Below are positions 1-12,478 of a DNA stretch of 64,000 nucleotides, piece by piece. How positions within the stretch are numbered: the stretch's first letter is position 1; each line of letters starts with the position of its first letter. The position numbers and the translations under genes are program-made. The notes under the pieces were generated by a model that worked only from the letters and a program-made list of their open reading frames with translations, had not been told where the DNA came from and ran no database searches. Origin of the DNA: Basidiobolus meristosporus CBS 931.73 (Eukaryota; Basidiobolomycota; Basidiobolomycetes; Basidiobolales; Basidiobolaceae); contig MCFE01000359.1 of the NCBI GenBank assembly GCA_002104905.1, forward strand, positions 1 to 64,000. Direction: 5' to 3'.

Positions 1-92
1 CCTGGATATATATCCCTACAGTGCTAATATAAGACTTCTAACACTCTTAATATACTGTGTATAGAAGTTGCTTCCAAAAGCCACTGAAATAG

Positions 93-480
93 TTATATAT
101 ACAGCTCTTCCAATGTTTCTATTTGTATTGAAACAAACACATATAAACATTGCCTGGAGCATTTATGATGCATTTTGAGTGGCAGATACCTGAGACTATA
201 ATTGATTATGTGAGAGTTCCCATCAGCTGTTGAGACTGCGGTTGATATGGTGGGTTCTGAGTTGATTCCAGCTTTCAGAGCAAATAGCTCTGACATGTAC
301 TCATGCAATGCTCCTGAGTCAATCATGATCTTGGCAGGTACTCTATTGATTACTCCATTCAAGTATAATAGCTTTCCTGAGTTTGAGGTCATCTGGGATA
401 GATATTCTTCTGTCATGTGGAAGGTGAGTTCTGAGTCTTCTCTAAGTTCATCCTCCATGTTACTATGCTCCATGGCCTCA
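93..480 (-). pseudogene. gypsy copy A retropepsin-like protease fragment
   Basis: The minus-strand frame contains KIMIDSGALHEYMSELFA, which fits the Asp-Ser/Thr-Gly active-site loop of retropepsins in gypsy polyproteins, preceded by a short hydrophobic strand (KLLYLNGVINRVPA). The reading frame ends at 93 and the upstream part is cut by the LTR insertion at 501. The nearby copy at 5499-5876 carries the same segment (MIDSGASHKYISKPFALEAG), supporting a shared ancestor. The protease would process Gag-Pol in an intact element; here it is a relic. Confidence 0.65.
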
Positions 481-500
481 ACATGGTTAAAGGTTTTTGA

Positions 501-850
501 TGTTGTAAGAGTCTTGGAGATATTGGAAGTGATTGGGAGAACAGGTAGATTATGTGGTTTTCACTTAATGATTTATTGAATGTAACAGTAGTATTTATAC
601 TTTTACCTGGTCTTGGCATTACAAACACGTAGAATAGGTTAAGGAAGATCCCAAGAACATGTGTGCAAAGTTTGGGGCTGTTTGGACAACTTTGAGAATT
701 TTCATGTTCTGGGTACCTGGTATTTTGGTGAAAATATTCTAAGTAAATCCCAACAAGGAATTTGGTCAGTATTCTCTAGGATTTGAAGGTAATGATCTAA
801 GTGACTAAGTTAGGTGAATATTTAGGTGGAAATACAAATTTTTTGCAACA
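501..850 (-). repeat. solo copia-family LTR inserted in gypsy copy A
   Basis: A 350-bp block starts TGTTGTAAGAG and ends TTTTTGCAACA. It is the same LTR family as at 12479-12825, 17542-17889, 20107-20454 and 20779-21126, here in antisense orientation. The flanking pentamers are tttga and attga, a 4-of-5 match that looks like an aged 5-bp target duplication. No internal copia sequence adjoins it, so it is a solo LTR left by LTR-LTR recombination. It splits the gypsy protease from its zinc knuckle. Confidence 0.85.
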
Positions 851-869
851 ATTGATGGCTGGTGTCCAT

Positions 870-1662
870 ATCTTCTCTGAGGGCAGTACTTTGGAATATG
901 TCCCTGCTGGTCGCAATTGAAGCAAAGTCCTTTCTTCTTACATTCTTCTGAGGTAGGATTCTTCTGTAAAGCGCCTATTTACATTGGAACTGCTTTTGAC
1001 TGTCTTCTTTCATAGTGATTGTAGCCACTCTGATTAGTCATTGTTGGCTTCCCAACTCCAAACATAGCTGAGTCATAGTCAATGGCAATCTTGATGGCTT
1101 CTTCAATAGTCTGAAGTCTTTGATAATTCACTTCCTTACAAGTTCATTCTTCCAACCCATCAATATAGTATTCAACTTGATCCAGAGGGTCCATTCTTTC
1201 AATTTGCCCAAGTGAACATCTATATTCATAGATGTACTCTTGGACCATTCCTTTTTGTCTGAGTGTCTTCAACTTTCTTCTTAGTAGTGTCTGTTGGTGT
1301 GGGGGCTCAAAGGCATCCTGAATTTCCAACACAAACTCATCCCAGGTAGCAATTGTAGAGTATCCCATCATGGTGGCTCACCTGATCTTGTTGTGGTACC
1401 ACTGCAAAGCTGCGTCTGCCAGATAAGAGGCTGCATAATGTGACTTGCTTTCCGGAGCAATTCCCTTAGCCTTGAAAGCTACTTCAATCTGGAAGAGCCA
1501 AGTTCCCAGGTTTTCATTGACTCTGCCATGGTACCAGTTGACCTTCACACTAAAGTTGCTCTTGACAGGGTTTTGCTGGCTTTGGGCCATAGTGGTCATT
1601 CCTTGTTGCTGCTGGCTAAGGATCTGGAGTAACTGTTGCTGCTGGGCCAGGATTTGTTGCAT
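870..1662 (-). pseudogene. gypsy copy A gag with CCHC zinc knuckle
   Basis: The minus strand encodes a Gln-rich start (MQQILAQQQQLLQILSQQQQ), then a retrotransposon gag core (WLFQIEVAFKAKG, DAALQWYH). After a stop or frame change near 1372 it continues as FEPPHQQTLLRRKLKTLRQ and YIYEYRCSLGQIERM. A zinc knuckle CFNCDQQGHIPKYC (C-x2-C-x4-H-x4-C) lies at about 878-930. This order is the classic gypsy gag layout and would form the particle shell. Frames do not connect, so it is non-functional. A related but differently decayed gag lies at 6070-6804. Confidence 0.7.
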
Positions 1663-1750
1663 AGTATTCTTCCATTCTTAATTTTTGGACATCTTGAGGG
1701 AGACCTCTTCTTTCTTCAGGAGGGATGTTTCTGGTTATTGCTGCTACCAA

Positions 1751-2332
1751 TGTTACAAGTCTTGGTATAAGAGTTGTAGAGGAATAGGGAGTAGACTTGT
1801 TCCATCATTCCAGCTGATCATAGTGCCCAATAGTGCCATAGCATGCCAGATGGTGCCTGATCATGCCACAGAGTGCCAGATGGTGCCACACAGTGCCAAT
1901 TTGGGATCAAAATTGACATGCATATGACCCTAAAATATCAAATTAATAACAAAATATACAGCACTCTCTGGCACTATGATCAATGGCACAATGGAACAAG
2001 TCTAGTTTAGCAAGATTGTATTCAGTAAAACTTGAACTGATCTTTATTGAGATTCCAGCAGCTCCTTATATACATTTTGTCAGATCATTTGCTGACTAAT
2101 TGTATTTCCTAATGTAGGCTGTGGCTGATGACTCATTTGATTGCATCATCATCACCCAATAAGATCCTACCTAATATATCTATTTCTGTCTGATAAGGAT
2201 TTGCTGATTCATTTGCTGACTAATGTTACTGATTTGATAGATAATACTGATATACTGATAACCTTGATAAATAGCTAGTTGATTTGACTAAAAACTGATC
2301 TAACTTAAATATTCAAGTGGCAAATCATAACA
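1751..2332 (-). repeat. gypsy copy A LTR (interrupted by a small DNA element)
   Basis: The block begins TGTTACAAGTC and ends AATCATAACA, giving TG..CA ends with matching TGTTA/TAACA tips. Removing the 211-bp insert and its 3-bp duplication leaves about 368 bp. Immediately left of it, the minus strand reads TTGGTAGCAGC, which resembles a primer-binding site for the 3' end of initiator tRNA-Met (inference). The gag start lies about 90 bp further in, as expected for a 5' LTR. No second LTR copy was found in the window, so the outer edge rests on the terminal motif alone. Confidence 0.6.
1793..2003. mobile_element. 211-bp terminal-inverted-repeat element (short relative of the palindromic family)
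   Basis: The ends are AGACTTGTTCCAT and ATGGAACAAGTCT, a perfect 13-bp inverted repeat. The trinucleotide AGT flanks both sides (1790-1792 and 2004-2006), a clean 3-bp target duplication. The interior is full of TGCCA/TGGCA motifs (atagtgcc, gagtgcca, ggcactat). The tip matches the ends of the two 734-bp palindromes at 8929-9661 and 15887-16620, so the three form one family. No coding capacity. It is inserted in the gypsy LTR. Confidence 0.8.
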
Positions 2333-5270
2333 CTATTGCATTGTATGGATATGCACACACCACTAAGCTTACCTGGTTTCATCCATTGGCTAATAGGGAA
2401 AGCTTCAATCCAGAAGGAAGCCTGTTGCAGTTGGCAAAGTGATTTGGGTATAAGGAGCTTAGCACAAAACAGTAATAATAGTTGAGCTGTTGCTTATTCC
2501 TAAAGAAGCTGAGTATTTATATCTTTGTAGAAGTAATACAACTGTAATACTAAGTATGGTGGGCTTCTCAGCATTAAGGAACATTTTGTAACAGTTTTGG
2601 GGTTAGTGCACATTGTTTTGTAAAAGTGCTAAATTGATCTTGACTATAGGGGAATAAGCACAGGATCATAGATCTGAAGAAAGTGGTAAAGTAAGGGCTA
2701 TGACTTAGTCTAACAATCACCAAGACTAGTCCATAATTGTGAAGTAAATATCTTAGCTGCTGAATGAAGCCAAATAGTTCAATATTTCAACAGAGCTGTC
2801 TTAAGCTGAAGCTGGTTGAGATTGGCCCATGTAGTGTTACTTGCCATGGGGGTTGCTAAGGACTAGTAGTTTTATGCCTGATGAGTTGAATATGTAAATG
2901 TTATAGTGTGACTAACTCAGTGTTTCCATCTGAGGAAAATTGTTCAATATAACTTTAACATTAGAGACATTGCTTAATCTTTAGAGAGCAGATCCCCCAT
3001 CTATATCAACATTGGTACTTGGCTGGCACATACTTGACTTGCTCTGTTAAATAATGTCACATAGTACCTACCTATTTAGAGTACCAGATAAGTCTGGCAC
3101 TCTAATATTACATTTTGCCTGCAGTAGGATACAATTACTAGTAATTTTATGCAATCTTATTTTCAATGCTCCAAATAGAGCTTTTCTTTATTTACTTTTC
3201 AAATTGATCCAGACACATTTCTCTCAGTTCATGTTTCCTTTTACAAATATAATGGGTATTGATAAGTTTCCATAATTTTATATCTATACTGATGATTTCC
3301 TATATATATGAATTTCCTCCTTATTTACCTGCCAATATGCAAAATATATTGATATATCCAAATGTTTGCTTTACTCTTACTCTTACATGATGGAATACCT
3401 CATTCTAGAGTCTTTGCTTCCTGCTATGTATACCATTCCTTGGCCCCCTATAGGCTTTAATACTTCCTTATCTCTGACAATCCACTCCCATATTAGCCAA
3501 GTGTGCCATACATTTTCCCCTCTACCAAATTATGAATAATCCTGTACCCATAGTGCTGTCATGGCTACTTCCAGCAAATGGCCCACTGAACCAGGTAATG
3601 TTACCCTCCATGTCAGATAGTGCCTGAAATTTCACACACTATGCCTTACATTTGCCAGAGTGAAAGCACCTTTGCCCATTAGAAGGTCTGTTAATCCCAA
3701 CTGGGAAGGTATCCAAAATACTCTAATATGGAACTTGTTTCTGAGCACTCTAGGATATGTATGTGTATTGGAGCTTATAAACCTAGTATCAAACCTAGCA
3801 CTCCAAGCTTGTGCTAGGTCATCCATACCCTCTGAAAGGTGGTACTGTACTGCTGTCAGCTGGGAAGGTAAGTTTCTAGGACTCTTGTAGCCATGGATAA
3901 TGAATTGAGACCTTGTAGGGCAATAGCTCTGGTGAAAGTGTTACAAGTCTTGTTAGATCATAACAATAGCAAAAAAGTTTAAAAAGAGATCTCCTCAAGT
4001 AGATTGGGGTTAATGGTCCTCAGTGCTTGGTATAGAGCTCTTCCAATGTGTCAAAAGGAAATTCAGGAGTAGTAATGGGGCTGATAAGAAAGTACCATTC
4101 AAATGAGTACATCATATTAGGATATTTTGGTGATAATGCAGATATGATTTGAAACAACTTGGAACATTCAGGCTAGTTTATCTGATTTGCCTTGCATTGT
4201 AATTAAATCTCCATGAATTGGCATGTATCCCATCATTATTTTACAAAGATCATCTGCAAACAGTGACTTGCTGATTTTATCAATTATTAAGTCACAAGTC
4301 TATAATCACATAGGAAATCTGTAACTGATGTGATCTGATCTGTGTCAATGCATTCCAAGATGCATCATGTGTAATATATGGCAAATTTGAAAATCACGTC
4401 AGTTTTTGTACATAATTCATATAAGACCAGGTTGATGCCCATATGCTGCTGTATAGGTATCCAAATCTGTCACCATGGTCTCTATGACAAGTCTCAACTC
4501 ATCATTAGTATAACCCAGATATTATTCATCCTCTTACTCACTAGTGCAGTCTGGACTAGAAATGGCAAGGTCAGAGCCATTTGAGTTCCTGCAAAATGAC
4601 TCTAGTCAGGCACAAGTGTCTATGATGAGCCTTAATACAAATATTTGCACATTACTCATTGATCTAGTAGAACTGGATACCTCATAGAGCTGACAGATAT
4701 GGAAGAATTTGAGTAAAAAGCTATGGCATAGGCTTAACATCAAGATGCCAGCAGATGTATGTACAAAGATATGTAACAACACTGAAATTGAGAGTGCACT
4801 GAGAGTTAGGGGATTTGGTGAGAAAGTAGCATGCAAGCTATTCCCTGTGCAATTTGCACATTACAAATTGGAGGTGTCCACTTGTGCCTCAGCTTTTGGT
4901 GCCACAGAAGCTTTGAATGAATATTTGCTGTAAATAACCAATGTACAGTCTGATATATTAGTAGAGCTATCTGGCTTCTGAAAGCAGTTAACACAGCACA
5001 TTTGAAGGAAATAGTTCCAGATTATAGGAGAGAGGGTAATCAAATACCTTGAGGAATCAGAAGATAAGCTTCAACAGGAAGAATACAGACTATTGGCAAC
5101 TTTGCACAGAATGCACAGCACACCTTGCTGGATTCCTTACCATCCCTTGCAGCACCAACATGCTGGGGCATGTCAGTCCTGTGTTTCATAGGAAGCACTT
5201 GTGCTCCCCATGGTGACCAGCTAGGCCTGGCTTATCCCTGCCTAAATAGTTGTCTCTGCATCACTTTGAA
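2333..5270. other. AT-rich intergenic or decayed repeat stretch, no gene recognised
   Basis: About 2.9 kb of AT-rich, CG-poor sequence with only short open frames, none with recognisable motifs. It lies between the two gypsy-like fragments and may be an older decayed repeat, but I see no LTR ends, inverted repeats or domain signatures. Short tandem-like phrases such as cttactcttactctt near 3370 are simple repeats only. Confidence 0.6.
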
Positions 5271-5279
5271 TTCCACTGA

Positions 5280-6830
5280 ACTCATCCTCTAAGGTGTCTT
5301 GTACACTGAAGGGCTCTCTCCTGTGTCAAAGGCATGATATATATCAATGACTGGTGGTAGGCTTACAGGTTTATCTGGAAGCATGTTTAAGTATTCCTTT
5401 AGAGGAGTCTGGACATTCAGGGGAACTGAATTAGAGAAATCATCCTGTAACACTGTCATGAGAAGCATCTGTGTACCTTTCCTAAGTGCTCTATAGAGCT
5501 ATGTTATGCTAGGCTCACTTGTGTCCATCACACTGGAACTGACAAAGTTGAAGTCCAGTCTAGCAGGTAGTAGCTCATAGGTCTGATTGTCTTTTGAATC
5601 TGAATTGTATAGGTTCTCTAATTGCTTGATGAATATAGTTGAATTGCCATACTTCTTAAAGCACCAGGTCAACTTTACAGTTTTGAAATATGTAGGGCTT
5701 TGGACCTTCTTCATTGGCATTGGCTTCATTCTTACTGGCTGTGTAATACAGTTGATTATGTTAGAGTTCCCATAAGTTGTTAAAACTGAAGTTAATTTGG
5801 CATGTTTCAAGTTGATTCCAGCTTCCAATGCAAATGGTTTGGATATGTACTTGTGTGATGCTCCTGAGTCTATCAAGCTCTTGGCTGGTACAAATTGATT
5901 ACTCCATTTAGGTGTAACAGCTTTCCTGAGTATGTGGGCATTTGTGATAAGTTCTCTTCTGTCATATGGAAGGTGAGTTCTGAGTCTTCTTCAAGTTCAT
6001 TCTCCACTTCACTATGTTCTTGTGCCTCAATGTGGTTGAGGATTCTTGTTGACTGCTGACTATTTCTTCTCTAAGGGCAGTATGTTGAGATATGCCCATA
6101 CTGATGGCAATTGAAACAAAGTCCTTTCTTCTTGCATTCTTCTGTAGTGGGCTTCTTCTGCATAGTGTCTAAATCCATTAGCATTGCTTCTGATTGTCAT
6201 CTATCATGGTGATTGCAGCTTTTCTGATTAGTCATTGTAGGCCTTCCAACTCCAAGCATAGCTGAGTTATTGTCACTGACAATCTTGATGACTTCTTTAA
6301 TAGTCTAGGTTCTGTGAAAACTCACTTCTTTGTAAGTTATTTTGTTCAACTCATCAATAAAGTTTTCAACTTGATCAAGGGAGTCAATACTTTCAATCTG
6401 TCCAAGTAGATATCATTACTCATGGATGTATTTCTTGACCATTAATTTTTTAGTTGGTGCCTTCAGCATCTGCCTTATCAGCACCTGTTGATGTGATGGC
6501 TCAAAAGCATCCTAAATTTCTAAGACAAACTCATCCCAGCCAGAGGTAATTGAGCATTTCATCATAGTGGCTGTCTTAATCATGTTGTTGAGCAACTTTA
6601 TGGCTGCATTTCCCAAATAAGAAGCTGCATATTGCAAGCTGCTTTCTGGGCAATTCCTTTAGCATTAAGGGCTTCTTTAGTTTGAAAGAGCCAAGTTCTC
6701 AGGCTTTCATATTTGCCTTGGTACTTGGAAAAGAAATGGCAATTCAATTTGTCTTTCAGTTGGTAACCCATGCCACTTGGTTCTAAAAAGGCCACCAGAT
6801 TCAATAGCTACTACCTTCTAGATTGGATTT
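5280..6830 (-). pseudogene. Ty3/gypsy-like fragment, copy B (gag, zinc knuckle, protease, pre-RT linker)
   Basis: On the minus strand, right to left: a gag core (6804-6598, with LRTWLFQTKEALNAKGIAQ) paralogous to copy A, a decayed capsid part (6590-6340), a zinc-knuckle remnant around 6070-6130, and a retropepsin-like segment with MIDSGASHKYISKPFALEAG (5876-5820). Further left is a linker resembling the stretch just before gypsy RT (LPPVIDIYHAFDT, about 5330-5400). It then stops; no RT was seen. The layout mirrors copy A, so it is an independent, more decayed insertion. No flanking LTR was found. Confidence 0.65.
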
Positions 6831-8236
6831 CAGCTTGGTCAAATCCAGTGTGATGGACACAAGTGAGCTTAGCAAAGCACAGTTCTGTAGAGCACTCAGG
6901 AAAGGCAGCCAGATATTTCTCCTGGCAGTGTTATAAGATGATTCCTCTACTCCAGCTCCCCTGAAAGCAGCTGAAGAGTAGCTGGACAACAGCTTGCTTT
7001 GACTTTCTGTACAACAAGCAGGGCTATAACCAGAAAGATGCCCATGTGGAAAGTGTACCTACTGAAAGAAATAATGCAGACTCCTCAGGTTCTCAGTCAA
7101 GTTGGCAGTTTGGAGTCTCTGTGGAGCCTCAAGCTGACCATAATGCTGAAACAGATCAGGATGTAGCAAGCAGTACCTTCAGTTTAAGGCCAGGCAAGTG
7201 GCTGGCATAACACCACTATTACCCATGTGAGGAAGTATGTTGTCAGCTTGTACCCAAGTGTTAATGATGCAATTAGGTGAAGTAGCTGATAGGCTAGATG
7301 CAATGGTCCAGAAAAATCAGGAAATTGTCCCAAAACAGGATGCGTTGATAAAAGGTGTAGAGCAATCAATATCCTAGGTAGAGAAAGCAGTATATTTGCT
7401 GCAAAGAACAATCTCAAGTAGCTCAATGTCACAGCCAAGAATTGATCCATTTCCTGATGTAACAGCAGAGGAACACCATGCAGTTTTGGAAGCACAGCAA
7501 CAATGACCAAAGATAACGCCCACAGAAAAACTTATCACAGCATGGGAGGGATAAAGTGTAGTGTTTATACCAAAGCCTAAAAATAAAAGATATTGAAGCT
7601 CTATGAAGCCATCAAATGCAATAATGAAATGTAGACTAATATTGAAGAGGCTTTTGGAGGTATAGCACACCAATACCTTAAGGTTGCCACACCATGGGAC
7701 CACCAGGAACTTAAGGCCAAGCAGAATGCGCTTGACTTGTTTCATGGGCATTATCTGGATTCAAACAAGCAAGCAGATTATGGGCCAGCATTGGTATGCA
7801 AGGAAATTATGTCAAAAATAGAAGCAACTATCAAAGGCAGAAGAACAGGGGTGCAACAGCTAAAAACTAGCAGCTTCCTCAAAATCCTGCTAAAAGCAAG
7901 GCCACAAGCTCCAACATGCAGCAAAGAGACATCAGGTAGCTGGAAGAGTGCCAATAAGGGAAAAGCAGGCAGACACATATGCACTAGCACAACATTTACC
8001 TAGGAAAAAGCATAGTTGAACTCAAGAAGCACTCAGTAATAGTAGCAGTGATAACAACAAGCATCTACCTCAGGAGCCTGTAACAACATGGGCTGAGAGC
8101 CCAAAACAAGCAGGAAAGAGGCATCAGGATGCCTGCAGAGTGCCAGCAAGGGACAAGCAGGTCAAAGCAGATGCATCAGGCAGCAGTTACAAAGGAGAAA
8201 TGTAACCCAATACAAGAGGCACTTAGTCAAAGTAGC
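6831..8236 (+). other. decayed repeat with coding remnants of unknown family
   Basis: The plus strand shows stretches of plausible protein broken by stops, for example QLGEVADRLDAMVQKNQEIV (about 7274-7335) and FHGHYLDSNKQADYGPALV (7740-7795) followed by a Lys/Arg-rich tail. Two similar blocks (around 7925-7985 and 8115-8175, each with agagtgccaRYaaggg and gcatcagg) suggest an internal duplication. I do not recognise the family; a transposase or structural protein of an old element is possible. No function is proposed. Confidence 0.4.
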
Positions 8237-11213
8237 AGTGAAAGACCTGGCAGTGATAAAGTACCAGAAGCAAGAACAAAGTGCCTTTAACTGCATTTGC
8301 CTTAATGTTAAGGACAAATTGCTAATCCAGTACTCAAGAGCAAAAACAGCAAAGAATGCCTGGAAGGCATTAGAAGACACCTACCAGTCATGTTCAGCTG
8401 CTAAGAAAATGAATCTGAGATGAAAATTCATTACTACAAATATAATGCCAGGAGAAGAAATGAAAATTCTAATTAACAGAATTACCCTGCTGGTAGATGA
8501 AATGGAATCTGTGGGCGTACCAACTACTGATGAGGATGTGATATTTACCATCCTGAATAGCCAGACAGACAGGTTTCAGGGCCTTGTATCAGCCCTAGAG
8601 TCCAGAACTGAAGATTTGACTTTAAATTATGTATATGGAAGGCTCCTGAATGAAAATTAAGAAAATCAAGTGGCAATAAGAAGGAAGAAGAATATGCTTT
8701 AATAAGCAATGATAACCAACAAAGGAGGTACCCAAGACCGTACAAAGGCAACAGCAACCTGTTTTGTAACTACTGCAAAAGGAAAGGACTCACATCAGAC
8801 CGGTGCTTCAAAGAGAAAGATAGTCTGCAGAAAAGCCTGAATATGGAAATGCTGCAACAACAGAAGATAGACTATTCATATCTGCACTAAATATGACCCC
8901 AAACAAGTATTCTCAGACGTGGTATATCAGACTTGTTCTGTTTTATAGTGCCACATTGAGCCATGAGTGCCAAATGATGCCATAGTGTGCCAGGGAGGCT
9001 AAGTGAACCTATACTTGGCCACAGAGTGTGAAACATAGATCTGCATCTTCATGCAAAGCAGCCCCTGTATTTCACCAATGGTGTTGGAGAAAATTCATTT
9101 TTTGACCTTTTTTTAATGTCAATGTTGTGCAGGATGTGTAAGAGCACAAAAAGATTGAAAATATGCATTTGGTACTTGATACCCATGGCACTCTGAATCT
9201 TGCTCCTGTGGCTTGTAACATGTCACAACAATGCATGGCACTATCTTGGTCCACTGGTACTATCTGGCACTATAACTGCTTTGTATTGATCTTACTTCAG
9301 GGCTAATATTTAAATATAGTGCCAGATAGTACCAGTGGACCAAGATAGTGCCATACATTGTTGTGACATGCTACAAGCCACAGGAGCTAGATTCAGAGTG
9401 CCATGGGTATTGAGAACCTGATGCATGTCTTCAGTTCTTCTGTGCTCTTACACATCCTGCACAACATTGATCCACAAAATATCATCAAAAAATGGATTTT
9501 TTCCTGCATCACAGGTGAAACAGAGGGGCTGCTTTGCATGAAGATGCAGATCTATGTTTCACACTCTGTGGCCAAGTATAGGCTCACTTGGCCTCTCTGG
9601 CACACTATGGCACCATTTGGCACTCATGGCTCAATGTGGCACTATCCAACAGAACAAGTCTATTGACTCTGGAGTATCTCAACACTTGACATACCAAAAA
9701 GAGCATTTTATCCAATATCAAGAAATTTCAATTAAGAATATTTCATGGGTGACAATAGAACACTTGATGCAGTGGGAGAAGAAACTATCCAAGTAAACCT
9801 TAGAAGCAGTAAAGGAAGCCATACACTGACCTTCAAAGAAGTACTCTATGTACCAGAAATAGCCAAGAACCTTCTATCTGTCAGCAAGGCCATTGCAGAA
9901 GGACTCAGTTTCATCTTTAACAATTCTGGATGCAGGATCACTGATCAAAATGGTGCCCGTATTGCTTTGGGTATCAGAGATCAGAATCTATACAAGTTGA
10001 ATTATATTCCATCATATTTGGAAGCCAATATAAGTAGCTCAAATGAAGAAACACCAATGCTTTGGCACAGGAGATTTGGGCATATTAATTTTGATTAATT
10101 GTGCAAAATGATCAAAGATCAGCTGATTTCTAGAGTAAAAATTGATCCCCCAGGTAATTTGGAGCATTTTGAAGCCTCCATACATGGGACACAAGCCAGA
10201 AAACTATTCAAGAGCCCTGGGCTGATAAAAACTAAGAAAAAATTAGATCTAATTCACTCAGATCTGTGTGGACTTGTGCAAAATTTATCCTTAGGTGGGA
10301 TGAAGCATTACATCACTTTTATTGTTGATTATACAAGATACACATGGGTCTACTTCATGGAGAGAAAGGAAGAAGCTCTGACTAAGTTCAGGGAGTTCAA
10401 TGCCATGGTGGAGAGAGAAACTGGTGAAAAACCAAGAAAATATGCTTTGACAATAGCAGAAAATATATCTCAAAACTCTTCATCTACTTCTGAAAAATTC
10501 ATGGGATAAAGCAAGAGACTAATGTACCATACTCCCCACAGCAAAATGGAGTATCACAATCTGCTAACAGACCAATAATTGATATGGCAAGATCTATGAT
10601 CTATGATCAAAATTATCCCATATTTTAGGGCGGAATCAGTTGCCACTGCTGTATATCTTAAAAATAGGAGTTATAGCAGAATACTTTATGATTCTTCTCC
10701 ATTTGAAGCATGGTATGACTACAGACCAAGTGCAGAACATCTAAGAATATTTGGGTGTTCAGCATATGCCAAGAAACTGACCAGAAATCAGTCAAAATTT
10801 GAGCTAAAAGGTTTAAAATGCATATTTTAGAGTTACTGCACTCAGAGTAAAGCATACAGACTCTACAATATCAAAGTAAAGGAACTGATCAAGTCCAGGG
10901 ATGGTCTGATTGATGAAAACTCAAAATTTTCACAAGAAATGATATCAGATGATAACCAAAATCTGATCTAAAGTCCACCAATTGTCAGGATTGAATCAGA
11001 GCAAAACAATGTAAGTTTTTTCACCCCAGAAGACTCTACAACAGTGGTTCAGCCAAAATTAGCGCCCAGGAAAATCCCAGAAGTGATCATTCCAATATCA
11101 AGTGCCTAGAGATCCAATTGGACAAGAAATAGCCCAAATTGCTATATCAATGAGGGTATAAACTTAGCCTATGCCTATTCAGTCCATATTGATGAACCCT
11201 AGACTGTAAAAGA
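8237..11213 (+). pseudogene. Ty1/copia-like element, copy A (gag to start of RT)
   Basis: The plus strand carries copia gag (LLIQYSRAKTAKNAWKALED; ESVGVPTTDEDVIFTILNS), a zinc knuckle CNYCKRKGLTSDRC (about 8766-8810), then the palindromic insert (8929-9661), the rest of the protease region, GAG-pre-integrase (LWHRRFGHINFD, about 10063-10098), integrase (DYTRYTWVYFMERKEEAL) and the linker up to AYAYSVHIDEP just before RT. Many stops and shifts occur. At 11214 it is cut by an antisense LTR. It overlaps in content with the plus copy starting at 11513, so the two are separate copies. Confidence 0.8.
8929..9661. mobile_element. palindromic (foldback-like) DNA element, copy 1
   Basis: A 733-bp near-perfect palindrome: arms 8929-9274 and 9315-9661 around a spacer of about 40 bp. 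Ends are AGACTTGTTCTG and CAGAACAAGTCT. Comparison with the uninterrupted copia sequence at 11560-11590 shows it entered the codons for the protease motif (TWFID|SG). The flanks are atc (8926-8928) and att (9662-9664), a 3-bp target duplication with one change. Both arms carry repeated TGCCA/TGGCA words. No transposase: non-autonomous. Confidence 0.85.
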
Positions 11214-11512
11214 TGTTGTAAGAGTCTTAGAGATATTGGAAGTGATTGGGAGAACAGGTAGATTATGTGGTTTTCACTTAAAGATTTATTGAATGTAAAT
11301 GTAGTATTTATACTTTACCTGGTCCTGGCATTATAAACATGTAGAATAGGTTAAGGAAGGTCCTATGACCATGTGTGCAAAGTTTGGGGCTGTTTGGACA
11401 ACTTTGAGAATTTTCATGTTCTGGGTACCTGGTATTTTGGTGAAAATATTCTAAGTAAATCCCAACAAGGAATTTTGGTCAATATTCTCTAGGATTTGAG
11501 GGTAATGATCTT
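11214..11512 (-). repeat. truncated antisense copia LTR
   Basis: Starts TGTTGTAAGAG like the other antisense LTRs but ends abruptly near 11512 (..ggtaatgatct), about 50 bp short. It is joined directly to internal copia sequence (agatagactattcatat..) of the plus-strand copy. The left side breaks copia copy A inside the RT-proximal linker. The junction looks like a rearrangement or deletion between two copies rather than a clean insertion. Confidence 0.75.
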
Positions 11513-12478
11513 AGATAGACTATTCATATCTGCACTAAATATGACCACAAACAAGGAATCTCAGACATGGTTTATTGACTCTGGAGCATCTCAACACTTT
11601 ACACACCAAAAAGAACTTTTTACCCAATTGCAAGAAGTTCCAATTAAGAAGGTTTTCATAGGTGACAATAGAACACTTGATGCAGTGGGAGAAGGAACTA
11701 TTTCAAGTAAACCTAAGAAGCAGTGAAGGAAGCCATACACTGACCTTCAAAGAAGTACTCTATGTGCCAGAAATAGCCAAGAATCTACTATCTGTAAGCA
11801 AGGCCACAGCAAAAGGACTCAGTTTTAGCTTTAACAATTCTGGATGCAAGATCACTGATCAAAACGGTGTTCATATTGCTTTGGGTATCAGAGATCAGAA
11901 TCTATACAAGTTGACTTATTTCCCATCATATCTAGAAGCCAATATAGGTAACCTAAATGAAGAAACACTAATACTTTGGCACAGGAGATGTGGGTACATC
12001 AATTTTGACTATTTGCACAAAATGATCAAAGGTCAGCTAATATTTGGAGTAAAAACTGATCCCCTAGCTAATTTGGAGCACTGAGAAGCCTGAATATACA
12101 GGTAGCAAGCTAGACAACTGTTCAAGAGTTCTGGGTTGATCAAAACTGAGAAAAAATTAGACCTAATTCACTCAGATCTGGGTGGACCTATGCAAAATTT
12201 ATCCTTAGGTGGGATAAAGTATTTCATCACTTTTGTTATTGATTATACAAGATACACATGGGTCTACTTCATGGAGAGAAAGGAAGAAGCTCTGTGTAAG
12301 CTCAGGGAGCTCAAAGCAATGGTGGAGAGAGAAACTGGTGAAAAATCAAGAAAATATGCTCTGACAATGGTGAAGAATATACCTCAAAACTCTTCATCCA
12401 CTTCTGCAAAATTCATGGGATAAAGCAAGAGACTACTGTACCATACTCCCCACAACAAGATGGAGTAGCAGAGCATGC

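Larger units (their letters stand above)
1..2332 (-). mobile_element. Ty3/gypsy-like LTR retrotransposon, 5' part (copy A)
   Basis: Read on the minus strand, this is the 5' part of a Ty3/gypsy-like element. From right to left it has an LTR (1751-2332), a primer-binding-like stretch just left of 1751, a Gln-rich gag (1662-1144), a CCHC zinc knuckle (about 878-930) and a retropepsin-like DSG region (93-473). Reverse transcriptase and integrase are not in the window; the element runs off the left edge. A solo copia LTR (501-850) and a short inverted-repeat element (1793-2003) interrupt it. Frames are broken by stops and shifts, so it is dead. The gypsy assignment rests on gag and protease resemblance, without RT. 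Confidence 0.7.
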
